DNA of 64,000 bases from Rhodospirillaceae bacterium (GTDB taxonomy: Bacteria; Pseudomonadota; Alphaproteobacteria; Rhodospirillales; Rhodospirillaceae): contig JAQWRV010000022.1 of the NCBI GenBank assembly GCA_029243545.1, forward strand, positions 62,001-126,000, written 5' to 3'. A program made the translations under genes and the position numbers. Numbering within the stretch: position 1 is the first letter of the stretch; each line of letters begins with the position of its first letter. This document shows, piece by piece, positions 1-10,474 of the stretch. Under the pieces are notes generated by a model. The model did no database searches. It saw nothing but the letters and a program-made list of their open reading frames with translations, and was not told where the DNA came from.

Positions 1-108
1 AGTGTGGAAGTCAATTTGCGGACGGCTGACATCATGTGTGTTCCTTGAAGGCCTTAGTTGGGCCTGGCAGTCAGGGCGAGACCCAAGGTGTTCACGGTAT
101 GCGGATGA

Positions 109-509
109 ACGGAAGGGAGCAAGGCGGCTGAACAGAAGGTTGAAAATGTGGGCTTCATACAGTGCGATGTATTTGATGACGCTATAGCGCCGGGATCGTT
201 CAATGTGGTTTTGGCGTTTAACCTGCTACAATTGCTGGAAAATATACCAGAGATTGCGCAGCGTGTTCATACCCTATTGCGGCCGGCGGGCGTTTCATTT
301 CAAAGCCCGCTTACCTAGCAGAGAAAACTCGGCTGTGGGCCGTGCCGCTGTTCATCGCCGAGAGGCTCTGCTTTATGCCCTACGTCAGCTGCCTCACCGT
401 TTGCGAACTGGAAGGCGCGTTTACCCGCGCTGAGTTTAAAATTATCGAGGCCGGCGTGTTTGGAACGCCATCACTCCCGAGCCGGTTCATCGTCGATCAG
501 AAGGCTTAA
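109..509 (+). pseudogene. Frameshifted remnant of a class I SAM-dependent methyltransferase
   Basis: Read in the frame holding position 199, the DNA encodes a stretch with FNVVLAFNLLQLLENIP and then LLRPAG, the usual motif IV to VI region of small class I SAM methyltransferases. That frame stops at TAG 316-318. Reading resumes in another frame near 309 with YLAEKTRLWAVPLFIAERL and ends with SRFIVDQKA before TAA 507-509, which is the expected C-terminus of the same family. Upstream of about 109 the frame is closed by TGA 106-108, and no glycine-rich SAM motif I is found in 1-108. I infer a decayed or mis-sequenced gene with at least two frame breaks. The 510-688 gap before katG shows no further gene. 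Confidence 0.6.
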
Positions 510-622
510 AAACGCCAAGCAAGCGGTGGCACGCCTCCTCAAACACAACCTTTAATTAGAATAATTCCAGACTATTTGACAGCGGTAATCACCGGCGTAT
601 ATTTGCCCTTCGGCTGCGCTGA

Positions 623-2986
<2,364 letters not shown>

Positions 2987-3049
2987 ATAGAACTTCAACC
3001 CTGACGCCGACTGTAATGGCTGGCGCCAGACCACCTTGCGCCCAACCGC

Positions 3050-4171
3050 TTAGGCTTTGAGCGCCGTTGAGATAAACCAGTGGATGCTCTTGTCGAGTTG
3101 CTGGAACTTGCCCTGCCAACAGGTCTCTTCGGGAAAGCCGGCCTTGCGAAGCAATTCGGCAGGTTTATTGTTGGCGTAAACCCGCCAATAGGGTTCGTTG
3201 TTATTAATTTGATCCCAGCCGCGGTGGAATTTCATCCACGGATCGTATTCATCAAAGCGCAAGTTGACGTCCATGTGCATGGCCACTCCGCCGGGCTTAA
3301 GTAGGCGGAAGCTCTCTTGCATCATGCGTTCGGTGGTACCCTGGGGGAACTCATGCATGGAATTGTGTGAGGTGACGAGATCAAAACTACCGTCTTCAAA
3401 GCCGAGGTCTTGGGCGTCGCACTGATGATAATGCACAACCTTGCCCATGGCTTCGGCACGGGCGTGGGCATAACGGAGGATCGCTGCTCCGATATCAACA
3501 CCATGTACGTCCGCATCGGGATAAGCGGTGACGTAAGGCACGGTGGACGAGCCGGCGGAACAGCCGATATCAAGCACGCGGGTTGGCGTGAAATCGGGGT
3601 AGCGGTCCTGAATGAAACGGACACCCACCTCGCCTTTGCTTTCAGCTTGGCCGACGCCACGCCCCATGGTGTACATGTTGCCACCGTATTCATAAAACGC
3701 ACCAGCGAGCACATCGTCGTCACCATAGTCGACGCAGTAACCGCCGGGCTGGAGATGAATATCCACCTTGGCCATCCCGGGCGGCATATTGAAGTTAGGG
3801 TCGAGTTCGAGGCTGCCTTTGCGCTTGGCTGGGTCTGACAGGGTTCTGTATTTGCCGCTGAGAGCATCTCGTTCGCGGTAGAGGGTGTCAGCCACCGCAT
3901 CCCACATCATTTCCTGGCCATTGCGGTGCAGGCCGCTAAACATCTGGTAAGCCGGATCATCCCACATCACCGTGCCTATTTCCTGTGGTGAGTCTGGTTC
4001 GCGGCCGTGTTCCTTGAGGAAGCGGGGCCGGCCGCGTTTTTGGTAAAGCTCTTCGTTGCGGCTGCGCACTTGATCGCGGACAAAATCCTTCAGTGATAGA
4101 GTGTACTGCTGGCGCGCGGCTTCATCGTGATTGGGCGACGCCAGCATCGCATGAGCGGGATTGCGTGGCAT
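3050..4171 (-). CDS. SAM-dependent methyltransferase with N-terminal extension
   Basis: The 373-residue protein has a C-terminal class I SAM-binding domain. Motif I is VLDIGCSAGSS at about 199-209, an acidic VHGVDIG follows at the end of strand 2, and LLKPGG marks the post-motif. About 190 residues precede this domain, including VDIHLQPGGYCVDYG. The same layout occurs in the protein at 30374-31453, so the two are paralogues of one subfamily. It is last in a minus-strand operon, 8 nt after the lipoprotein gene, with a purine-rich GAGG/AGGT region before ATG 4171. An alternative ATG lies at codon 9. The acceptor substrate is unknown; the context (binding protein, ThDP enzyme) suggests an imported small molecule. 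Confidence 0.8.
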   Translation of the reverse strand: MPRNPAHAMLASPNHDEAARQQYTLSLKDFVRDQVRSRNEELYQKRGRPRFLKEHGREPDSPQEIGTVMWDDPAYQMFSGLHRNGQEMMWDAVADTLYRERDALSGKYRTLSDPAKRKGSLELDPNFNMPPGMAKVDIHLQPGGYCVDYGDDDVLAGAFYEYGGNMYTMGRGVGQAESKGEVGVRFIQDRYPDFTPTRVLDIGCSAGSSTVPYVTAYPDADVHGVDIGAAILRYAHARAEAMGKVVHYHQCDAQDLGFEDGSFDLVTSHNSMHEFPQGTTERMMQESFRLLKPGGVAMHMDVNLRFDEYDPWMKFHRGWDQINNNEPYWRVYANNKPAELLRKAGFPEETCWQGKFQQLDKSIHWFISTALKA

Positions 4172-4179
4172 GGATCTAC

Positions 4180-4545
4180 CTATTCCTCTAACCGAACTCT
4201 GGAAATTCTATCACCAAAGAACGTGCCCATATAGAGAAAGCCTTTGTGCGAAAGCGCGACTGACGCGCCGGGTATGAGGCCGTCTTGGTGCTCATAAAGA
4301 ATTTCCTGCGCCAAAGTGTCTGGATCAATGGCGACCACGGCGAAAGGAAAGGCACAGGGTTTACTGCCAATTCCTTGGCAACCATTCGTGCCGAGCAAAG
4401 GTTCTAGGTCTTGGGGCCTTTCAAAACCGCAGATGATGTAACCTTCGTCCGATGAGGTGCAGCCCTCAATGATAGCGGGATCCGTGCAGGCCATTAAGAC
4501 CTGCGACAGGAGAAGCGCAGCGCCAATGGTCAGGAACCTATTCAT
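4180..4545 (-). CDS. Small lipoprotein resembling the end of an SMP-30-type beta-propeller
   Basis: The 121-residue protein has a lipoprotein signal with lipobox LMAC, so Cys20 should be lipidated. The mature part contains ASVALSHKGFLYMGTFFGDRISRV, which resembles the last blade of SMP-30/gluconolactonase or strictosidine-synthase-like propellers. It is far too short for a whole propeller, so it is either a truncated relative or a small accessory protein. Its ATG overlaps the stop of the binding-protein gene (ATGA, 4542-4545), which indicates translational coupling. Four cysteines in the first half of the mature region could form disulfides. I infer an envelope location and have no firm function. 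Confidence 0.6.
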   Translation of the reverse strand: MNRFLTIGAALLLSQVLMACTDPAIIEGCTSSDEGYIICGFERPQDLEPLLGTNGCQGIGSKPCAFPFAVVAIDPDTLAQEILYEHQDGLIPGASVALSHKGFLYMGTFFGDRISRVRLEE

Positions 4546-6056
4546 GGGGCTAACCGTAGCTCTTCAAACACCACTCCGGTGGGGCGCATGGCCATGTTAG
4601 CGATGCGCGACGTATAGGCCGTGGTGTACACCGCATTGGTGATCCAGATGGCCGGGGCAAGATCCTGATAGCGAGCCATGATGTTTTGCAGCAGCACTTC
4701 CCGCTTTGCCCGGTCTAGTTCGCGGCTAGAGGCTTTGATGTCCTCCATCAAATCAGGCTCGCAGAAGAATGCGTTTATGCGCATGCAGGAGAAATACTCG
4801 ATGGGGCGGATCGGGTCTTGAAAGGCGGCGTTGTTCCAGATCAGGTGAAAGGCATCAGCGTCGCCCCAATCCGACAGCGTGTACTTGCGCTGATAGTCGG
4901 AATAGGGAATGGATCGCAAAGTGACATCAACGCCGATGGCGTCAATATCCTGAGCAACTTTTTGATACATGAAGCCGTCGGGTGTGGTGCTATCGGTCAC
5001 CACTTCTATGGTCAGTGGAAAGCCATTGGGATAACCGGCTTCGGCCAGCAGCGCCCGGGCGCGAACGGGATCATAAGCATAGGGTTTGAGCGCAGGGTTA
5101 TAGCCGAAGGTGACAGAGGTGAGGCCCTGGCTCGCCACTTCAGCGTAACCGAACATGATGAGGTCAGCGATGGACTGTTTATCAACCGCATGGTTAAGCG
5201 CCTGGCGCACGCGCTTGTCGTTGAGAGGATGACCGGCCTCGTGTAGCGCATTGGGCAAGGCGATGGACTTCACCTGGGGATTGGCCTGCACGTTGACTTC
5301 AATGCCCGGGATTTTAAGCGTCTCCGCGTCATCCACATGAAGGCCGGTGATCAGATCCAGCTGGCCAGAGATCAAACCTTGAATGCGCGACGTTTTGTCC
5401 GGCACCAAGCGATACTCTACGGCGTCGATTTCAACCGGTGCCCGCCAAGATCTCGGATTGGCTTCCAAGAACGCTACCCTGTTGCCGCTGCCCCAGCCGG
5501 TGAGTTTGTAAGGACCGGTTCCAATGGGCTCCAGAGTATAGGTATCGATACCCATTTCAGCCCAAAGAGTCGGATCAATGATCATCAAGGTTGCCAGCCG
5601 GTTGGGTAGAATGGCATCGGGCTCGATGGTCTCAATTTCCACCGTGAGATCGTCGATGACGCGGCCACCGGCAACACCGCGCAGTTCCGCGGGAATGAGA
5701 AAGCGCGCCATGTCAGGCTGTTTGATCAGGGCAAGAAGGTCGACCACATCCTGCGCCGTGAACGATTTGCCGTTGTGATAGACGACGTTAGGCCGCAGCT
5801 TAAAGACCCAAGTGTTCGGCGAGGTGTTCTCCCAAGACAAAGCCAGGCTTGGCTCAGGACCACCACTCCACCCCAAGCGTGTGAGGTTGTCGTATATAGA
5901 GAGCCACAGCTCCGCCGACGGCTGGCTGGTGCCGGAGAACGGGTTACCCAAGGTCGGCGCAAAGGCAGAGACCGCAACGCGCAGAGTCTCGGCCTGAGCA
6001 ATAGGCGACAAGAAAAGCGAACATCCAATAAGGAGCGTGAAACCTAAGCGCCGCAT
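4542..6056 (-). CDS. Family 5 extracellular solute-binding protein (peptide/nickel type)
   Basis: This is a 504-residue periplasmic binding protein of the DppA/OppA/NikA family. It has a Sec signal peptide ending near AQA|ETLRV, then the family hallmarks WSGGPEPSLALSWE, VYHNGKSFTAQDV and GTGPYKLTGW. Its start overlaps the preceding stop (TAATG at 6056-6058) and its stop overlaps the lipoprotein start (ATGA), so it sits in the middle of a coupled operon. No ABC permease or ATPase gene is next to it or anywhere in the window. It is related to the protein at 21944-23464; both carry a closely spaced cysteine pair near the C-terminal third (SCMRINAFFC here). The ligand is unknown. Confidence 0.85.
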   Translation of the reverse strand: MRRLGFTLLIGCSLFLSPIAQAETLRVAVSAFAPTLGNPFSGTSQPSAELWLSIYDNLTRLGWSGGPEPSLALSWENTSPNTWVFKLRPNVVYHNGKSFTAQDVVDLLALIKQPDMARFLIPAELRGVAGGRVIDDLTVEIETIEPDAILPNRLATLMIIDPTLWAEMGIDTYTLEPIGTGPYKLTGWGSGNRVAFLEANPRSWRAPVEIDAVEYRLVPDKTSRIQGLISGQLDLITGLHVDDAETLKIPGIEVNVQANPQVKSIALPNALHEAGHPLNDKRVRQALNHAVDKQSIADLIMFGYAEVASQGLTSVTFGYNPALKPYAYDPVRARALLAEAGYPNGFPLTIEVVTDSTTPDGFMYQKVAQDIDAIGVDVTLRSIPYSDYQRKYTLSDWGDADAFHLIWNNAAFQDPIRPIEYFSCMRINAFFCEPDLMEDIKASSRELDRAKREVLLQNIMARYQDLAPAIWITNAVYTTAYTSRIANMAMRPTGVVFEELRLAP

Positions 6057-7798
6057 TAGGCAACCTCGGGCGAATAGTGGGCACGGTGGCTGGACGGTAA
6101 ATCCTCGAAGGTGATCATTTGCAGGCGCGGGTCCTTCTTGCGCTCCAACCCAGCATCGGGATCGGTCAGTACGTTGAGGATGGTGGTGCGATCGGCAGCG
6201 AACGCGCGTTCGAGCGCGGGCTTAATGTCAGAGGGGTTTTCAACCCTCTCACCAAAGCAGCCGAAGACTTCGGCAATGCGTTCGTAATGGGCCTGCCCCA
6301 GCTCGCAGTTGACGTTGCGGCCCGTGGAATGAAGCTGACCATTTTTCTCCGTGCCCCAGGCGCCGTCGTTGGCAATGGCGCAGACAATTTTAAGACCGGC
6401 CAGTGCGGCCGCGTTCCACTCGCTGGCATAAAAGCCGAATGATCCATCTCCAGTGACGAGCACCACTTGGCGCGGGTCCCTACCCTCTTTCCCTGCCAGC
6501 TGCCGTTCCGCCGCCGCAGCGCCGATAGACAAGGCCGTGCCAATGCCCATAGAGCCCAGCGGATAATGATCGAGATAACAGCGGTCGCCGGCCATGCGCG
6601 TGACGCCAAGCATCCAGTTAAGCGCGTCCGCACCGTCGCCAACAAAGATGGCAGCGTCGGGCATGACGTCCATAAGGTCGCGGCCAAGACGGTATGGGTG
6701 AATCTTGCCGGTCTCATTGCGGCCCAGTTCATTTATGCGGGTCATGCGCGGCTGCATGGCATCGGTGACCCAGGTGGGGTCGTCTTTCGGCGCGTAGCCT
6801 TTGGCTTTAAGGGCTGTGGTGATTTTCGCGACGGTCAACGCCGCATCGCCCAGCATGGGAATGTCAGTGACACGGTTGCGGCCGAATTCATCGGCGATGA
6901 GATCGATCTGTGCGAATTTTGCCGTTGCACTAAAGCGCGGTGCCAGACCAAAGCCCATGCGTTGAGATAGACGCATACCAACCACAAGAACCGCATCAGC
7001 GCCTTTCGCCGCCACCTGCGCCAGGGGCCAGGAAAATCCGCGCTTGAGATCTTCATGCACAAGTCCACGGCCAAGCGCATGACCAAACACCGGCAGTTTG
7101 AATGACGACGACAAATCACGCAGGGCGGGCCCGGCATCGGACAACCCTGCACCACTGCCTGCGAGCACCAAAGGCCGTTTAGCATTGATGATCATGTCTG
7201 CTGCAGCGTTTACAGAGTCTGCCGACGCTTCAGATACATTTGTTTTGAGGGGATGAGCCGCGAGCTCGACTTCCCCGTCAACTTTAGCACCCTCGACGTT
7301 TTGCGGAATACCGAGCACGGCCACGCCAGGGCGGCCCGACGAAGCAGCGCGCAAGGCGGCATGCAGAAACTCAGCCAGACGATTCACATTGGGAACAATC
7401 TTCGCCCACTTGGTGATGCCCTTGACCAATTCAAGCGGGTCCTCCCCCTCTTCACCGTATGACTCACGTCCAGCATCAGGACGGACAGCCGCCAGCACCA
7501 CTACAGGCGAGCAGGCAAGACGCGCCGTCTGAATGCCGCCGATGGCGTTGGGCATGCCTTGCTTGCCGGCGATCATAGCGACACCGGGCTTGCCGGTGAT
7601 CCGCGCATAGCCGTCTGCCGCACCGACCGTGCCTGTTTCATGGCGGCCGGAGATGACGGCAATACCATCATCCTCAAAGGCGTAGAGGGCATGGGCATGG
7701 GCTGCGCCGGCCAGACAAAACGTGGTTTCAATGCCGTAATTCTTGAGAATACGGCTGATCACCTGGCCGCCGGTGAGGTGGTTGGTCGATGCAGTCAT
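6056..7798 (-). CDS. ThDP-dependent enzyme of the acetolactate synthase family
   Basis: The 580-residue protein has the three-domain plan of acetolactate synthase, benzoylformate decarboxylase and related enzymes. The ThDP-activating glutamate is E54 in GRHETG. The C-terminal cofactor motif begins GDGSFGF and ends with ND about 28 residues later. Related enzymes decarboxylate 2-oxo acids or join them to a second carbonyl. No small regulatory subunit (IlvN-like) is nearby, which argues against a simple valine/isoleucine role. AAGGGA precedes ATG 7798. It is the first gene of the operon running to 3050, so a catabolic 2-oxo acid substrate is a reasonable inference, not a demonstration. Confidence 0.8.
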   Translation of the reverse strand: MTASTNHLTGGQVISRILKNYGIETTFCLAGAAHAHALYAFEDDGIAVISGRHETGTVGAADGYARITGKPGVAMIAGKQGMPNAIGGIQTARLACSPVVVLAAVRPDAGRESYGEEGEDPLELVKGITKWAKIVPNVNRLAEFLHAALRAASSGRPGVAVLGIPQNVEGAKVDGEVELAAHPLKTNVSEASADSVNAAADMIINAKRPLVLAGSGAGLSDAGPALRDLSSSFKLPVFGHALGRGLVHEDLKRGFSWPLAQVAAKGADAVLVVGMRLSQRMGFGLAPRFSATAKFAQIDLIADEFGRNRVTDIPMLGDAALTVAKITTALKAKGYAPKDDPTWVTDAMQPRMTRINELGRNETGKIHPYRLGRDLMDVMPDAAIFVGDGADALNWMLGVTRMAGDRCYLDHYPLGSMGIGTALSIGAAAAERQLAGKEGRDPRQVVLVTGDGSFGFYASEWNAAALAGLKIVCAIANDGAWGTEKNGQLHSTGRNVNCELGQAHYERIAEVFGCFGERVENPSDIKPALERAFAADRTTILNVLTDPDAGLERKKDPRLQMITFEDLPSSHRAHYSPEVA

Positions 7799-7890
7799 GC
7801 GGTCCCTTTCCTCGGTTTAATTCAGACCATAGCCTGGATTGACCATTAGGCGCACTCTTGCCTGACCGCACCCGCGCATCAAGGATAGCT

Positions 7891-7914
7891 TGCTGGACGT
7901 GCACCGTCCGAGCA
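7891..7914. promoter_or_regulatory. Bulged inverted repeat in the divergent 7799-7969 intergenic region
   Basis: TGCTGGACG and CGTCCGAGCA are complementary apart from one bulged base and are separated by TGCAC. The repeat lies between the divergent ThDP operon and the Tat-exported hydrolase. It could be an operator for one or both units or a transcript hairpin. No T-run follows, so it is not a typical terminator. Confidence 0.3.
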
Positions 7915-7969
7915 TTGCATGGTGAATAAAACCGCCGCTCAAATACCACCGCCCACAGGAGAGGCCTTC

Positions 7970-8782
7970 ATGATTACACGCAGACAACTTGCGAAAAGCG
8001 CCGCCGCAGTCGCAGCCACCAGTGTAGCGGCAAACGCTTCTGCTCAAGAAACAGCGACCAAGCGGCAGACGTTCGTCATGGTTCATGGGGCGTGGCATGG
8101 CGGCTGGTGCTGGCGGGACGTGCGCAACCATCTGCAGGACCAGGGGCATCGCGTGTTTACACCGACTCTGACGGGCCACGGCGAGCGCATTCATCTGCGC
8201 CACCCGGACGTTAATGTGGATACCCATGTGCAGGACATCATCAACGTTATTGAATGGGAAGAATTGTTGAACGTGGTTCTGGTAGGCCACAGTTACGCTG
8301 GTGTGATTATCTCCGGGGTGTGCGACGCCCTGAAGGAACGAATCGCCCATGCGATCTTTCTGGACGCCGGGGTACCTAAGGATGGCGACCAGGTGATCAA
8401 CGGCCGCGACATAGAAGACATCAAAGAAATTTTTGGCCCGTTGGAAGACGGCTATTTGGCCAATGCGCCCAACACTACCTTTGGTGTCCCCAACACTATG
8501 CCAAAGAAGGTGGCTTGGTTGCGCCGGCGGCTGACACAACAACTGACAGGCACTTGGTTGCAGAAAATCTCTCTGCCAAACGGCGGATCGGACGGTTTAC
8601 CCCGTACGTTTATTTTCTGTAACGATCGACCCCAGATGACGGAGCAGCAAATAGCGCGCTTGCAGGGGTTCAAAGACGACCCTACGTGGGACTACATGGA
8701 ACTTCCCTGCGGGCACGACTCCATGGTGATCCTACCGGTGGAGACGGCTGAGATGTTTGAACGGATTGCGAGGCAGGCTTAA
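7970..8782 (+). CDS. Tat-exported alpha/beta hydrolase (EstC/pyrethroid-hydrolase-like)
   Basis: The 270-residue protein begins MITRRQLAKSAAAVAATS, a clear twin-arginine leader with cleavage near ASA|QE, so the folded enzyme is expected in the periplasm. FVMVHGAWHGGWCWRDV is the oxyanion-loop signature of the EstC and hydroxynitrile-lyase-like branch. The nucleophile is S108 in VGHSYAG and the catalytic histidine is in CGHDSM near the C-terminus. I chose ATG 7970 because of AGGAGAGG upstream; the longer frame from 7919 would bury the Tat motif. It is divergent from the ThDP operon and may share its control. The probable activity is ester or amide hydrolysis; the substrate is unknown. Confidence 0.85.
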   Translation: MITRRQLAKSAAAVAATSVAANASAQETATKRQTFVMVHGAWHGGWCWRDVRNHLQDQGHRVFTPTLTGHGERIHLRHPDVNVDTHVQDIINVIEWEELLNVVLVGHSYAGVIISGVCDALKERIAHAIFLDAGVPKDGDQVINGRDIEDIKEIFGPLEDGYLANAPNTTFGVPNTMPKKVAWLRRRLTQQLTGTWLQKISLPNGGSDGLPRTFIFCNDRPQMTEQQIARLQGFKDDPTWDYMELPCGHDSMVILPVETAEMFERIARQA

Positions 8783-8845
8783 GCGTGATTGATTGATTGA
8801 TTTCTTTAGGGTTAGTTGTTCAAAATCAAAAAACATCGCATGCAT

Positions 8846-9379
8846 CTACATGTGCCATTCGAGTTTACCGCCCACCCAAATGACAGCCTCAAATTGGTCT
8901 AATATATACTTGTAGTCGATATCTGAGGCACCATAATTCCCCCTGTTATTACACTCTGCCGCAAGCTTTGGCCCTCCATACTCTAGTCGAAGCTCGACAT
9001 ACCAATCATCTGACTCACTTTCTAAATAACTCACCCGCAGCGCCGTTCCACCTAGATGAGGATAGGTAATTGCTTCTATCGCTTCTTTGGGAAAAACGAT
9101 TCTAAGTGCGTCATCGTCAATAATTACAGAAATGTTCTTTGTACTTTGGTAAGAGTGCGTTTCTTCGTCAAACACTCCACCGGAATCAATTTCAACCTTT
9201 AGAATATCAAATGGACCAGGAGCCGCTGCGGTAAAACTGATGTCATGCCCCGTATACGAGAGAGATTCTCAAATGTGAACCGTAATCTCGTCGCTAAGAT
9301 CGGGAACACCATTTGCGTTGGCATTGCTGAGCTCCAGCAAAGAGGCCAATATTGATATGAATAGGATTGTCGTAGTCAC
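8846..9379 (-). pseudogene. Secreted protein of unknown family interrupted by an in-frame TGA
   Basis: One continuous frame runs from GTG 9379 to the stop at 8846 except for a single TGA at 9271-9269. Before it, the frame encodes a signal peptide (TTTILFISILASLLELSNANA) and a short mature stretch. After it come ESLSYTGHDISFTAAAPGPF and about 130 more residues rich in beta-strand patterns. The GTG overlaps the stop of the CHASE-like gene (GTGA, 9376-9379) and AGGAGA precedes it, so coupled translation is expected. I recognise no family. The TGA is best explained as a nonsense mutation or sequencing error. If it is real, a downstream GTG at 9175 could start only a leaderless 109-residue fragment. 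(GATT)n-like repeats lie just beyond its 3' end, at 8786-8802. Confidence 0.65.
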
Positions 9380-10305
9380 AATGGTTGACGTCTCCTGCCC
9401 CATAACAGAAGCACAATCACCAGCGTGCCGAAGATGCCCGTGTACAAAGCGTAGTCATCCGTACGTGTGCCAGCCCCGCCGTAATAGTCGGGCGTTACAT
9501 CCCACATCATGGTGAACTGGGCGCTGTCGATCTCGGCGGCGATTTCAATTGTTTTGACCGCATCTGCAGCAGGCGCGTCCGCACCTACAATAAATTTCGG
9601 TTCCGTCATACCATTTCCATCTGGGAAAGACGCTTGCAAGCGCAACTGCATGCCAGCAGGAATCCATTCATCGGCCATGCGCGCGACCAAGTTCTGATAA
9701 TCGATCAGGCTGACGACCACACCGAACTGGCGGGTGTTGCGAATGGTGACGGCGTAATAGGAATATTGCTCTCCCGTATCGCGCTGAAACACCGGGCCGA
9801 TGATCAAGGTATTTTGATTAGCCAGAGCTGTATCGATGGTGGCGGCCATGGGGCCGAACCGCGAAACATCTGAGCCGGGACGCAACACGCCGCTTTCGTC
9901 TGTGGAATAGGCCACCATCCAACAGCCATCATCTTCACCGCAGCTGGACGGTTGTGATTTAGTGACGAACCCCATGGAGCCCGGAAAAGCACCTTTGCGA
10001 TGTCCTTTTAAATAGGTGATGGTGTTTTCGAATTCGTCGGCGGCGACGCGGCCAGAGCCATTAAATAAAGTGGCTAAACTCTGCAACGGGCCGTTGGAGT
10101 GATCCAGTAACAACATTAAGGTGCGGCCCAGGCGTTCGGCATCCGCTTCCGCTTGGGCTGACCAGGAGAGCACTGCATTTTGTTCCAAGGGACGGCTAAA
10201 GAAGAATGACCCGGCCAGCCCCAATATGAGAATGACGATGATGTGCGCTTTGCCGCGGCTGGCTTTTGGCATGCGTGACTTAACGTTGCTTTCATCATTG
10301 GACAT
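9376..10305 (-). CDS. Membrane protein with a CHASE-like periplasmic domain and no output domain
   Basis: The 309-residue protein starts at ATG 10305. A first membrane helix spans about 20-37 and a second about 283-303, followed only by GRRRQPL. The region between them resembles a CHASE sensor: a helical LLDHSNGPLQSLATLFNGSG, FENTITYLKGH and GSMGFVTK, then IGPVFQRD. CHASE domains normally sense small ligands for histidine kinases, cyclases or GGDEF proteins. Here no cytoplasmic signalling domain remains and none is encoded next door. A frame extending upstream to 10827 is antisense to the WD40 gene and is not used. It is coupled to the secreted protein downstream. The CHASE assignment rests on pattern, not on a search. 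Confidence 0.65.
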   Translation of the reverse strand: MSNDESNVKSRMPKASRGKAHIIVILILGLAGSFFFSRPLEQNAVLSWSAQAEADAERLGRTLMLLLDHSNGPLQSLATLFNGSGRVAADEFENTITYLKGHRKGAFPGSMGFVTKSQPSSCGEDDGCWMVAYSTDESGVLRPGSDVSRFGPMAATIDTALANQNTLIIGPVFQRDTGEQYSYYAVTIRNTRQFGVVVSLIDYQNLVARMADEWIPAGMQLRLQASFPDGNGMTEPKFIVGADAPAADAVKTIEIAAEIDSAQFTMMWDVTPDYYGGAGTRTDDYALYTGIFGTLVIVLLLWGRRRQPL

Positions 10306-10474
10306 AAACTCAGACCCCTTAAAATCCCCGTGCTGCACTGTCAGTTTAGCTGCGCCCTGGGCATTGTCTACTTTCGCGCGTGCGAAGAGATTAGCATGAC
10401 GACGCGCCGCTTTATGCGTAGAGTTCTGTGAGCGGTCGCATTGAACACCCAGTTGGGTTGGAGGATTTGAAACT

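Noticed and set aside
203-433. Open frame of 76 codons in the leftmost region
   Set aside because: It lies in the wrong frame of the methyltransferase remnant; the residues of the family appear in the other two frames.
557-569. Irr/Fur-like box before katG (TTAGAATAATTCC)
   Set aside because: Only a loose match, and AT-rich sequence can give it by chance.
7817-8542. Minus-strand open frame (241 codons) opposite the Tat hydrolase
   Set aside because: The plus-strand gene has signal peptide, triad and ribosome-binding site; the minus frame has none.
8786-8802. GATT short tandem repeat
   Set aside because: Only about four units; too short for a meaningful repeat element.
9269-9271. TGA read as selenocysteine
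   Set aside because: No SECIS-like hairpin is evident just downstream and the family is unknown, so a mutation or sequencing error is simpler.
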